From: Pseudomonadota bacterium
GTDB taxonomy: Bacteria; Pseudomonadota; Gammaproteobacteria; Burkholderiales; Rhodocyclaceae
Assembly: GCA_018241685.1 (NCBI GenBank)
Contig: JAFEDJ010000069.1
Span: 1 to 64,000, forward strand
DNA: 64,000 nt
Direction of reading: 5' to 3'
Made by a program: the position numbers and the translations under genes. The notes beneath the pieces are model-generated. The model did not search any database. It saw only the letters and a program-made list of their open reading frames with translations, and was not told the origin of the DNA. Of this stretch, positions 52,080-58,287 are shown piece by piece. Position 1 is the first letter of the stretch. Each line of letters opens with the position of its first letter.

Positions 52080-52589
52080 TTGATATACCCCTTCCCCCGA
52101 GAAAACGAGCTTTCCCGCGTCTTCGCCTGGAACCCGCTTCCCGAGGCAATCAAGGCTCATACACTGGCCGGCACGGCCTATCACGAAGCTGGCCATGTTG
52201 TATTTCTTGAGTGGGTAGGGATGCCCGTCCAGAAGGCCACCGCCACGGCATCAGGTGGCGGCCGGACCCTGTTTGAAACGCCGCCTATAGAAACCGCAGA
52301 TCAAGCGGAATCCACGCCGATACACCTCGCGGGTGTTGCTGCGTTATTTCACGCAGGCATCTGCGCAGAACTGATTCATGCGGGCGTTGCCTGGGATGGA
52401 ATCGTTCGCCGCGATGACCCCGACTGGAAGATGGCCAACGAGATCCTGTTCCCTATCTTCGGTCTTCGCAGCTCAGGGCACGGATACGCGCAGCGACTGG
52501 CGTTAGCAGTGCTGTCTTCTAGGTGGAAGCGAGTGATCGAAGTCGCTCAGGAAATGATCGAACGTGGATGCTGGAATGCATCGAGATGA
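52080..52589 (+). CDS. HEAGH metallopeptidase-like protein (M41/FtsH-type site)
   Basis: 169 residues from a TTG at 52080; no ATG is available before the motif. TAYHEAGHVVF gives the HExxH zinc site (His35, Glu36, His39) as in FtsH M41 peptidases, but there is no AAA+ domain. A later aspartate (DDPDW, about 118-122) could be the third ligand. Single-domain M41-like proteins occur on mobile elements; their substrates are unknown. Confidence 0.7.
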   Translation: MIYPFPRENELSRVFAWNPLPEAIKAHTLAGTAYHEAGHVVFLEWVGMPVQKATATASGGGRTLFETPPIETADQAESTPIHLAGVAALFHAGICAELIHAGVAWDGIVRRDDPDWKMANEILFPIFGLRSSGHGYAQRLALAVLSSRWKRVIEVAQEMIERGCWNASR

Positions 52590-52688
52590 TCACTCAGTAC
52601 GTCGGAGCAATGCAGTAAAGCGCTCAAGTTCGTGCAGTTTCTGAAATATCACTACTAAATAGTGTAGAGAAAATCGTATGTCGCACTA

Positions 52689-52716
52689 TTGACAATTTTA
52701 ACCAATTGTTTTTAAA
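52689..52716 (+). promoter_or_regulatory. Sigma-70-like promoter of the KilA-N gene leader
   Basis: TTGACA at 52689-52694, 16-base spacer, TTTAAA at 52711-52716, inside an AT-rich stretch that contrasts with the GC-rich surroundings. Implies a leader of about 270 bases before the KilA-N protein. Confidence 0.6.
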
Positions 52717-52765
52717 GGGTTAAAAAATTTTGCCGTTTTTTCGCTTTGGAGTAAGCTGGCACCCG

Positions 52766-52823
52766 TCGACGAAAGAAAACCCCAGCGTGCATATGGACAC
52801 TGGGGTTAGCAATTAGTCGTCGA
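52766..52823 (+). promoter_or_regulatory. Nested double-stem structure in the KilA-N gene leader
   Basis: Inner stem ACCCCAGCGT (52779-52788) / ACACTGGGGT (52797-52806, one G-U pair). Outer stem TCGACGA (52766-52772) / TCGTCGA (52817-52823). ACTGGGG of the inner stem is complementary to CCCCAGT at 52964-52970 near the gene start. A further stem AGTAACGAG/CTCGTTACT (52908-52916/52949-52957) follows. Candidate regulatory RNA or self-immunity element. The rest of 52590-52996 holds no gene. Confidence 0.65.
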
Positions 52824-52996
52824 AACCGCACATGAGGAAATATCTTGACGGAGCTTCCTAAATGTGCATTTGCCAATGCAATCGACTGGAGCGATTATCC
52901 GGAAATGAGTAACGAGCGTCAATAGTTAAAACGTCCCACTAACGGGAACTCGTTACTGGATCGCCCCAGTTGGTGCTACTTAAGGAACCAAAACCC

Positions 52997-53842
52997 TTGA
53001 AGTACCAACTTCCTCTCGACCTCATCCATCATGAGGTCAACAACGCTGTCATCGAGCAACGTGCCTCCGATGGCTACATCAACGCAACTGCACTGTGCAA
53101 AGCCGCGGGTAAGCAGTTCAAGGACTACATGGTCAATAAATCGACTATGGAGTTCTTGGAAGAGCTTGCGGCTGATACAGGTCTCCAAATTCAATTGGGG
53201 GAAAAATCCCTAGTTGAACAAAAACAAGCACTTATTGAGACGTTTCCTGGGGCTCCAGCTTCAGGAGGCGGTAGCTGGGTGCACCCTCAAGTGGCCATTA
53301 ACCTTGGCCAGTGGGCATCTGGGAAATTTGCGGTCAAGGTTTCAAAATGGGTAAGCGACTGGCTCTCTGGCAAGGGAGCCCCCCAGGCACCGGCGGAGCT
53401 GCCGCATCACTTGCAGCGCTACATCTATAACGATGCGAAGGTGCCTCAGGGATACTTTTCGGTGCTGCAGGAAACGGGGCTTAGCTTGATCGGGCCGCTG
53501 CACAATGTCGGGTTTGTGATCCCGAAGGGCTGGGTTCCTGATATCTCGGTAGGTAAGCTCTACTGCCGATGGCTGAGGGAACAGCATGGTGTGGATACGG
53601 ATGCACTACCGGTCTACGCTCATGACTACCTCGATAGCCGTCCGATCGTCTATCCGAAGGTGTACCCCGATGCGTATCTCGCGGATTTCAGGACCTGGTT
53701 CAGGACTGTTTGGCTTCCCGAGAATGGCGTTCGTTACTTCAAGACGAAGGACCCCGCCAGCCTTGTCTACCTGAACAAGATCCCTGCGCTTGCGCCTCCC
53801 TCTCAGCCTGCAAATCTTCCGTCCTGGAAAAAGAAGGCATAA
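52997..53842 (+). CDS. KilA-N domain protein resembling BstA
   Basis: 281 residues from TTG 52997 (AAGGA upstream); a TTG at 52970 would add nine residues. The N-terminal KilA-N domain is clear (YINATALCKAAGKQFKDY about 28-45; GGGSWVHPQVAINLGQWAS about 92-110; FAVKVSKWV). The C-terminal domain (about 125-270: PHHLQRYIYNDAKVPQGYFSV..., WLPENGVRYF) looks like that of BstA, the prophage abortive-infection protein of Salmonella phage BTP1, which is paired with an upstream immunity element (aba). The long structured leader fits that pattern. Antirepressor is the other possible role. Confidence 0.8.
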   Translation: MKYQLPLDLIHHEVNNAVIEQRASDGYINATALCKAAGKQFKDYMVNKSTMEFLEELAADTGLQIQLGEKSLVEQKQALIETFPGAPASGGGSWVHPQVAINLGQWASGKFAVKVSKWVSDWLSGKGAPQAPAELPHHLQRYIYNDAKVPQGYFSVLQETGLSLIGPLHNVGFVIPKGWVPDISVGKLYCRWLREQHGVDTDALPVYAHDYLDSRPIVYPKVYPDAYLADFRTWFRTVWLPENGVRYFKTKDPASLVYLNKIPALAPPSQPANLPSWKKKA

Positions 53843-53860
53843 CCACTGGACTTGAAACAC

Positions 53861-53887
53861 AAAGCCCGCGCTTTTTGCGCGGGCTTT
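53861..53887. terminator. Hairpin after the KilA-N gene
   Basis: AAAGCCCGCGC (53861-53871), loop TTTTT, GCGCGGGCTTT (53877-53887). An 11 bp perfect stem between convergent genes, with only a short T-run after it. Confidence 0.75.
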
Positions 53888-54018
53888 GCTTTGAAAAGGT
53901 TCGATGGGTCCCGAAGGGGCAGATTTGAAATCGCCCCCTATGAAACTACCAGGCGCTTCGTTGCGGCTTCCCCCGTTGGCAGGAGATCCGCCGAGCAGTC
54001 GCTCGTGAACGCGGTCTT

Positions 54019-54834
54019 TCACAAGATCTTGTTGAAGTCGACCTGATAGCCGGCGGCCCTCATTTCCTTCGCAATCTCAAACTGCCAGTTTGTATCGTCA
54101 ACGTAGACCATGCCGCTTATGTCGCTCGGCAGTTCTACCTTTCCGCTCACAAGCGGCACTACACGAGCTCGTGACAGCTTCGCGATGAGGTAGCCGTGCT
54201 CAAAAATCACGTTCTGCCTTGCCCTCGGAAAAAGCTCACCGTTTTCGGCTTTCGCAGCAGTATTGCCACGATCATCGGGGGAGTAGAGCACTATCGCGAA
54301 GCCAACATCCGTGTACTCTTCAATCTTCTCGATGATTGTCATTCCGCGACTGGCTTGCTCGTGAAGAATGATGGCTTCGTAGCCCAGCTTCTCAATGAAG
54401 CGTGCCGTCTTGGTTTTCAGTAGGTCGTCGTGGCCGTGGACAACGAAGATTCGATTCGACTTTTCTCCGCTTCCGCCACTGCCCTTCTCCGGAGGCGTAG
54501 CTGGAATGGTGCTCTCCTCGAACTCCCCATTCATAACGTCGATTTTCAAGGATTCTATAAACGCCTCGCACGGCTCACCATCTTCGCGGATGAAGACATC
54601 AACATCACTTTCGTTTCGCCCAACGGAGAAGAACACTACCTTATGCAGCTTGGCGGAAAGACGAGACGAGGCGCCAGGAAGATTGGCATCTAGGAATTTC
54701 TCAAATTGCCGCCTCCACGCCGCAAATCGTTCATAGCCAAAATCGCTACCTCGCTTTGCATACGCCGGCACGACATCAGCTCTCAAGCGGTGGATAAATC
54801 CATCTAACTGGGAAATGACTTCATTCTTGTCCAT
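54019..54834 (-). CDS. TIR-like nucleotide-binding protein (PF10137 type)
   Basis: 271 residues. An N-terminal helical region (about 1-110), a Gly/Ser linker (GSGGSGEK, about 118-125), then a TIR-like domain: IFVVHGHDDLLKTKTARFIEKLG (start near 129), GFAIVLYSPDDRG, and ARQNVIFEHGYLIAKL with Glu212 as the likely NAD-hydrolysing glutamate. Domains of this kind are effectors in CBASS/Pycsar systems and in stand-alone defence genes. No cyclase gene is adjacent, so the trigger is unknown. On the minus strand, convergent with the KilA-N gene. Confidence 0.85.
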   Translation of the reverse strand: MDKNEVISQLDGFIHRLRADVVPAYAKRGSDFGYERFAAWRRQFEKFLDANLPGASSRLSAKLHKVVFFSVGRNESDVDVFIREDGEPCEAFIESLKIDVMNGEFEESTIPATPPEKGSGGSGEKSNRIFVVHGHDDLLKTKTARFIEKLGYEAIILHEQASRGMTIIEKIEEYTDVGFAIVLYSPDDRGNTAAKAENGELFPRARQNVIFEHGYLIAKLSRARVVPLVSGKVELPSDISGMVYVDDTNWQFEIAKEMRAAGYQVDFNKIL

Positions 54835-54837
54835 TCA

Positions 54838-55069
54838 GGTTCTCGCAATGGCAGCTTGGGTGTGTTGGCGGTCGGATAGTGGCGCCACCGGGTGAGGCGC
54901 TGGAGAGGCTGGCCGAATCAAGCTTCCAGACTTACGACGCTACCACGGCATCATGGCCAACTCAGTTAAACGTGCCACTTGACATTCATCTCGGCGCCAA
55001 CCGATACTGAAAAAGCCCCGAAACAGAGGGGCACGGGCGTAGGAACCCGGGAATGTCAGGCCGATGAGG
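54838..55069 (+). ncRNA. Candidate antisense immunity RNA (P4 CI / C4-like), 5' part uncertain
   Basis: The gap before the small-gene operon has no convincing gene here. A short transcript ending at the terminator at 55070-55091 would contain the hairpin GCCCC-GAAACAGA-GGGGC (55015-55032) and the segment CGTAGGAA (55038-55045), which is complementary to TTCCTAC (55170-55176) in the leader downstream. In P4 and P1, a short RNA pairing with a leader in this way causes early termination of the replication operon. The RNA's 5' end is not visible. Confidence 0.45.
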
Positions 55070-55091
55070 CCGCGCATAGTCGCGGTTTTTT
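55070..55091 (+). terminator. Early terminator upstream of the small-gene operon
   Basis: CCGCG (55070-55074), loop CATAGT, CGCGG (55081-55085), then TTTTTT. Confidence 0.8.
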
Positions 55092-55232
55092 CATTGGCGC
55101 ATGGTTTCGCGTGTTCTATGGCGGGCCGTGCGGGGCAGCCGAAAGGCTGGCCGGGTCCTGACTCCGGTATTCCTACCCCCGTACGGCTCCGCCGCCCCCG
55201 TAGGAAGGGGCTGCGGAGATTCAGACCGCAAG
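55092..55232 (+). promoter_or_regulatory. Ash-type conserved leader with alternative pairings
   Basis: Contains CAGCC-GAAA-GGCTG (55136-55149) and TTCCTAC (55170-55176), which can pair with GTAGGAA at 55200-55206 or with the matching segment at 55039-55045. Read in frame +, the DNA gives GRAGQPKGWPGPDSGIPTP, the signature of Phage_ASH (PF10554) proteins found in P4-like elements. That frame runs without a stop into the next gene, so it may be a coding leader or only an RNA constraint. Confidence 0.6.
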
Positions 55233-55246
55233 TCAGGAGCACCACC

Positions 55247-55684
55247 ATGCACTCCACCCATGCAGGCGCAGCCGCACCTCGCCGCGTCACCGCACAGCAC
55301 CCGTTTTTCTCCTGCAGCCCCACCGGGGACACCCTGTTTTCCGTTCGGCCCAATGTGGCCTTGGACGATGCTCTTGACCTCGCTTCGTGCTTCCTGGCTT
55401 CGGCCTTGGGCACCGTTGAGCAGGTCGCCCAGAACGTGGGCGGCGATCAGATCCACGGCGCCGCGTACCTGGTCGAGATGGCCAAGGCGGTGGTAGACGC
55501 CGCCACGTTGGCCAAGCCCTTCCCTGCCCCGGAGCTCACCAGCACCATTGCTTTCCTCACGGCACAGCTCACCGACAGCCAGCAGCAGGCCGAGAAGGAG
55601 GAAGGCCAGGGCAAAGCCTTCTACGAAGGGCGTATCAGCGCCTTCGAGCTGGCCCTGTCCGAACTGCGGGAGGTAGCCAAATGA
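55247..55684 (+). CDS. DUF3077/DUF6124-like small protein
   Basis: 145 residues from ATG 55247, seven bases after CAGGAG. The segment LFSVRPNVALDDALDLASCFLASAL...GAAYLVEMAKAVVDAA resembles DUF3077/DUF6124 proteins common in Pseudomonas and prophages, function unknown. The C-terminal third is a Gln/Glu-rich helix. First gene of the overlapping small-gene chain. Confidence 0.75.
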   Translation: MHSTHAGAAAPRRVTAQHPFFSCSPTGDTLFSVRPNVALDDALDLASCFLASALGTVEQVAQNVGGDQIHGAAYLVEMAKAVVDAATLAKPFPAPELTSTIAFLTAQLTDSQQQAEKEEGQGKAFYEGRISAFELALSELREVAK

Positions 55685-55782
55685 GCGCCCGGACCCGCCT
55701 CACTCTGTACCGCGGCCTGCGCCGCTTCGTTGGCGCCGCCCTGGCCTACCGCCTGACGTTCTCCGGGAGGGCTGCAGCATGA
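55681..55782 (+). CDS. 33-residue micro-ORF in the small-gene chain
   Basis: A basic peptide starting MSARTRLTLYRGLRRF and ending SGRAAA. Its ATG overlaps the upstream stop and its stop overlaps the next start (ATGA at both ends). The double coupling suggests it is translated, at least to keep ribosomes moving through the operon. No family known. Confidence 0.55.
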   Translation: MSARTRLTLYRGLRRFVGAALAYRLTFSGRAAA

Positions 55783-56060
55783 ACACACGGATGACGTTCC
55801 CCTCCACGCCGGATGCGCTGTACTACCTCGACAGCCACGCTGCGGCCGTCGCGATTGCCGATCAGCTGTCGGCACGCCAGTCGCAACTTCAAGCCTTGCT
55901 GGCCATGACCTCTGGCGAGGCTGGCGAGGCTTTCCGCCGCCTCTCCGACGAGCACCAGGACAACTATCTGTGGGCCTGCAAGATGCTCGCCCGAGAGGCC
56001 CAAGAACTGACCGACGCCCTTCAGGCCCGCTGGCAGACCGAAGGGAGGGCCGAAGCATGA
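55779..56060 (+). CDS. Small helical protein 2 of the chain
   Basis: 93 residues, nearly all helix (HAAAVAIADQLSARQSQLQALLAM; YLWACKMLAREAQELTDAL). It keeps the outline of the DUF3077-like first gene: a helix, a short linker, then a helix with A-x-x-x-L-A. ATGA overlaps at both ends. Function unknown. Confidence 0.65.
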   Translation: MNTRMTFPSTPDALYYLDSHAAAVAIADQLSARQSQLQALLAMTSGEAGEAFRRLSDEHQDNYLWACKMLAREAQELTDALQARWQTEGRAEA

Positions 56061-56311
56061 GCACACCGATTCAGCAGGCCATGGCCCCAATGCTTGCCGC
56101 CTGCGATGCTTGCAGCAATGCGGAAACAGGATTCTCCGAGCTGGCCACGATGCTGGAGGCAATCATTGCGGCCGCCGGAAAGTCCTCCAAGGCCGGCCGC
56201 CTGGCCGCCATCGCCTACAACCTGGCCGAAGAGTCCCGAACCGTCATGCACGGCTACTCCGACGAGTTGGAAGCCAGCTTGAAAGTCCTGCGGGAAGGAG
56301 GCATGGCATGA
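56057..56311 (+). CDS. Small helical protein 3 of the chain
   Basis: 84 residues: DACSNAETGFSELATMLEAI, a KSSKAGRL turn, then AAIAYNLAEESRTVM. Similar in length and outline to the next product (shared pattern C-x3-x-F-x-x-L-A-x-x-L-x-A-I), so the two are likely diverged duplicates. ATGA coupling on both sides. Confidence 0.65.
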   Translation: MSTPIQQAMAPMLAACDACSNAETGFSELATMLEAIIAAAGKSSKAGRLAAIAYNLAEESRTVMHGYSDELEASLKVLREGGMA

Positions 56312-56547
56312 GCGCCAATACGTCTGGTTTCAGGCCAATCAACATGAACGACGTGGAAGGCTGCCTGAACAGCTGCGCCGACTCGTTCGCCCAGCTCGCC
56401 GCCCTGCTGCAAGCCATCAAGGAAAAGGCGCCCGAATTCTCCGATGCCGCCAAGCTGGCTGCCCTGGGCTGGTCGGTCGCATGCGACATGGAGAACTTCG
56501 CCGGCTCCACCCTGGAGCAGGTGCAGAAAGGCGGGGTGAAGCAATGA
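56308..56547 (+). CDS. Small helical protein 4 of the chain
   Basis: 79 residues: CLNSCADSFAQLAALLQAIK, then AAKLAALGWSVACDMENF. Resembles the preceding product over most of its length. ATGA coupling on both sides. Function unknown. Confidence 0.65.
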   Translation: MSANTSGFRPINMNDVEGCLNSCADSFAQLAALLQAIKEKAPEFSDAAKLAALGWSVACDMENFAGSTLEQVQKGGVKQ

Positions 56548-56816
56548 CCACCAGAGCTTCCGACCGTAATCCCATCGTCGGCGACAGCCGCTTCGACACC
56601 CTCCACAACGCTGCGTGCGTGGCGTCCTTCCTGGCTCGCCTGCAGATCGATCGATCCGACGGCCTCTTCCTTGGCGAGACCTCCGGCACCGCAAGCCCGG
56701 ACCCGCTCAACGCCAACGAGACCCGCGGCCTGTACTTCATAACGGAAGCCCTTGCCGCGGCCCTGTGGTTCGAGCTGGAAGGCCGCCCAGCGGCAGAAGG
56801 GACCAATCATGAATGA
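56544..56816 (+). CDS. Small protein 5 of the chain
   Basis: 90 residues. FDTLHNAACVASFLARLQ near residue 18 and GLYFITEALAAALWFELEG near 67 repeat the two-helix outline of its neighbours, but with a longer Gly/Asp-rich loop. Overlaps the next start by 8 bases. Function unknown. Confidence 0.65.
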   Translation: MTTRASDRNPIVGDSRFDTLHNAACVASFLARLQIDRSDGLFLGETSGTASPDPLNANETRGLYFITEALAAALWFELEGRPAAEGTNHE

Positions 56817-57501
56817 GCAGATCATCGCCCTTCGTGTCTTGGAGTTGGACGCACTCCACGGGACGGGGCCGCTCGCCTTGGCACTCTACCTGCATTTGCG
56901 TGCCTGGATGGACTACGGAACGGGTATCTCCGGCCGCTCCCGACCCATAAGCCTTGCTATGCTTGCCAGCTACACGGAAACGCATATCACCCGTGGCGCT
57001 GGCGTTCAGGTCGCTCAGGAGAGTGAGAAGGCCATCCGCGTCGCGCTCGCACGCCTGACTCAGCGCGGGCTGTTGCGTCGCCTGGCTGGGGAAAGGCTCG
57101 TTTTTGCGCTGCCTCTGGCCCTCACTGCGCCCGCTCGTCCAAAACGAACAGGGCGCGATGAGGGCACGGTTTCATCCACAGAACACGGCACCCCGCAGGC
57201 CGCGCCAGCACTGGAAGACGAAGGCGAACGCGGCCCGGTTCATGCCATGCTCCAGTGGCCGAACTGGGCACACATCAAGTATCAAGAAAATCTAAACCCC
57301 ACCCTGCCCCATGTGGATAACTTCGACCTACCAGGTGGAAGCCGTTCAACGAGAAAACCCGGTTCAGCAGCAAGAGGCGGCGGAGGCTCAGCCAACTGCG
57401 AGGACACCAACCGACTGTTGCGACTTGGAGAACGGGTAGGCAAACCGCCACGGCCAGGAGAGAGCTGGAAGGACTACCGGGGGCGACTGATGGGCCGGTG
57501 A
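56809..57501 (+). CDS. Winged-helix-like protein at the end of the chain
   Basis: 230 residues. The N-terminal part (about 1-105) looks like a replication/plasmid winged helix: LALALYLHLRAWMDYGTG, then AIRVALARLTQRGLLRRLAGERLVFALP. The remainder is disordered, ending with GKPPRPGESWKDYRGRLMG. Probably a DNA-binding regulator; related proteins are annotated only as hypothetical. Confidence 0.7.
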   Translation: MNEQIIALRVLELDALHGTGPLALALYLHLRAWMDYGTGISGRSRPISLAMLASYTETHITRGAGVQVAQESEKAIRVALARLTQRGLLRRLAGERLVFALPLALTAPARPKRTGRDEGTVSSTEHGTPQAAPALEDEGERGPVHAMLQWPNWAHIKYQENLNPTLPHVDNFDLPGGSRSTRKPGSAARGGGGSANCEDTNRLLRLGERVGKPPRPGESWKDYRGRLMGR

Positions 57502-57799
57502 GTATCGGGTGAAGTTGGGGGGTGCTCAGTCTTGAGCATGCCCAGACAAAGCCCTGGAGCTTCGTGACCGAGGGTGTCATTTCTGGAGGCGAGCTCCCTA
57601 CGGGGTGTCCCCAAAACTGGAGACACCCCGATGCAACCGAGCAGCGAGCTTGCCGATCCAATCAGATTCACGGATCAGGAATCAAACTCGCGACCACTCC
57701 CCTTATCGTGGTAACAAGCTGTGGTAACAGCCAAAAAATATAGAAATAAAACAAAAATATATCATTATATTCAAAGACTTAACAAGAATAGTCCGACCT
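57502..57799. other. Right-end non-coding region of the element
   Basis: 298 bases without a gene. Holds GGGTGTCA at 57572, a perfect hairpin CGGGGTGTC (57601-57609) / GACACCCCG (57622-57630), the right arm-type sites, and an AT-rich stretch (57730-57790) next to the core repeat. Confidence 0.6.
57705..57729. promoter_or_regulatory. Candidate integrase arm-type sites, right
   Basis: ATCGTGGTAAC and CTGTGGTAACA, starts 14 bases apart, matching 41126-41150 in sequence and spacing. Confidence 0.6.
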
Positions 57800-57814
57800 C
57801 CCCCGGCTCCACCA
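57800..57814 (+). repeat. attR: integration core, right copy
   Basis: CCCCCGGCTCCACCA, identical to the last 15 bases of tmRNA (41000-41014). Confidence 0.92.
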
Positions 57815-57833
57815 AGAAATTGTGTTAAAAACA

Positions 57834-57876
57834 AAGGCTTACATATCCAATCAGCGGATTTGTAGGCCTTTTTTTT
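57834..57876 (+). terminator. Probable original tmRNA terminator, displaced by the element
   Basis: AAGGCTTACATATCC (57834-57848) pairs with GGATTTGTAGGCCTT (57856-57870) with one mismatch, followed by eight T. It lies 20 bases after attR, where the tmRNA terminator would sit in an unoccupied chromosome. Confidence 0.8.
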
Positions 57877-57925
57877 GGGCTGTTTGGGGCCGGTTGGTCT
57901 ACTCGTCAGGCAGTTGGATTGCGAG

Positions 57926-58162
57926 TTCACCTCCCGGCTGAACCGCTTCCCCCTCAAGGTGAACTTTTGAAGCTCCGAGGTGCGTGGGTTCAAGTTTGAG
58001 CTGACCGGGTTCAGCGTGGACTTGAACCGGTTTAACTCTGGCTTGAACCCGTTCAAGTCGCGGCATCGATGGTTTAAGTCCGAGCGGAGTGAGTTCAAGT
58101 CCGGGGGGCGAGCGCTCGGATCAGAGGCCCGCAAGTTCAAGTCCCGGTTACGGATGTTCAAG
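57926..58162. repeat. 21 bp-periodic repeat (TTCAAG core)
   Basis: TTCAAG or a close variant recurs in exact 21-base phase at 57926, 57989, 58010, 58031, 58052, 58073, 58094, 58136 and 58157, with degenerate units at 57947, 57968 and 58115. Because 21 is a multiple of 3, both strands read as heptapeptide repeats: plus FKSERSE-type in a GTG-started 103-codon frame (57980-58291) whose stop overlaps the SWIM-gene start, and minus LNxxxxD-type. Whether it is coding is open. Confidence 0.8.
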
Positions 58163-58287
58163 CCGGAAGGACGTTGGCCACTCAAAAGACATCGCAGCCA
58201 GGACTGCCGCGCCATCTCATTTTCATGGCCGCGCAGGGTCGGCAAGCGCAGTAGAATCTGTCGCCCCCTGCCCAGACCGCGAATAGC

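Larger units (their letters stand above)
41000..57814. mobile_element. Integrated phage-satellite-like element in ssrA (about 16.8 kb)
   Basis: Bounded by 15 bp direct repeats of the tmRNA 3' end, with a P4-type integrase next to the left end. Cargo in order: integrase, membrane/coiled-coil protein, AlpA-like regulator, small protein, Toprim/DUF927 replication protein, two small proteins, Mor-like regulator, toxin-antitoxin candidate, AlpA-like protein, coiled-coil protein, major-capsid-like protein, HEAGH metallopeptidase, KilA-N/BstA-like protein, TIR-like protein, P4-type immunity region and an overlapping small-gene operon. No terminase, portal, tail, lysis or conjugation genes are seen, so it is not a full prophage or ICE. 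Confidence 0.88.

Noticed and set aside
54979..55161. A 60-codon gene upstream of the small-gene operon
   Set aside because: It spans the early terminator and the Ash-type leader in a frame different from the Ash signature; treated as part of the regulatory region.
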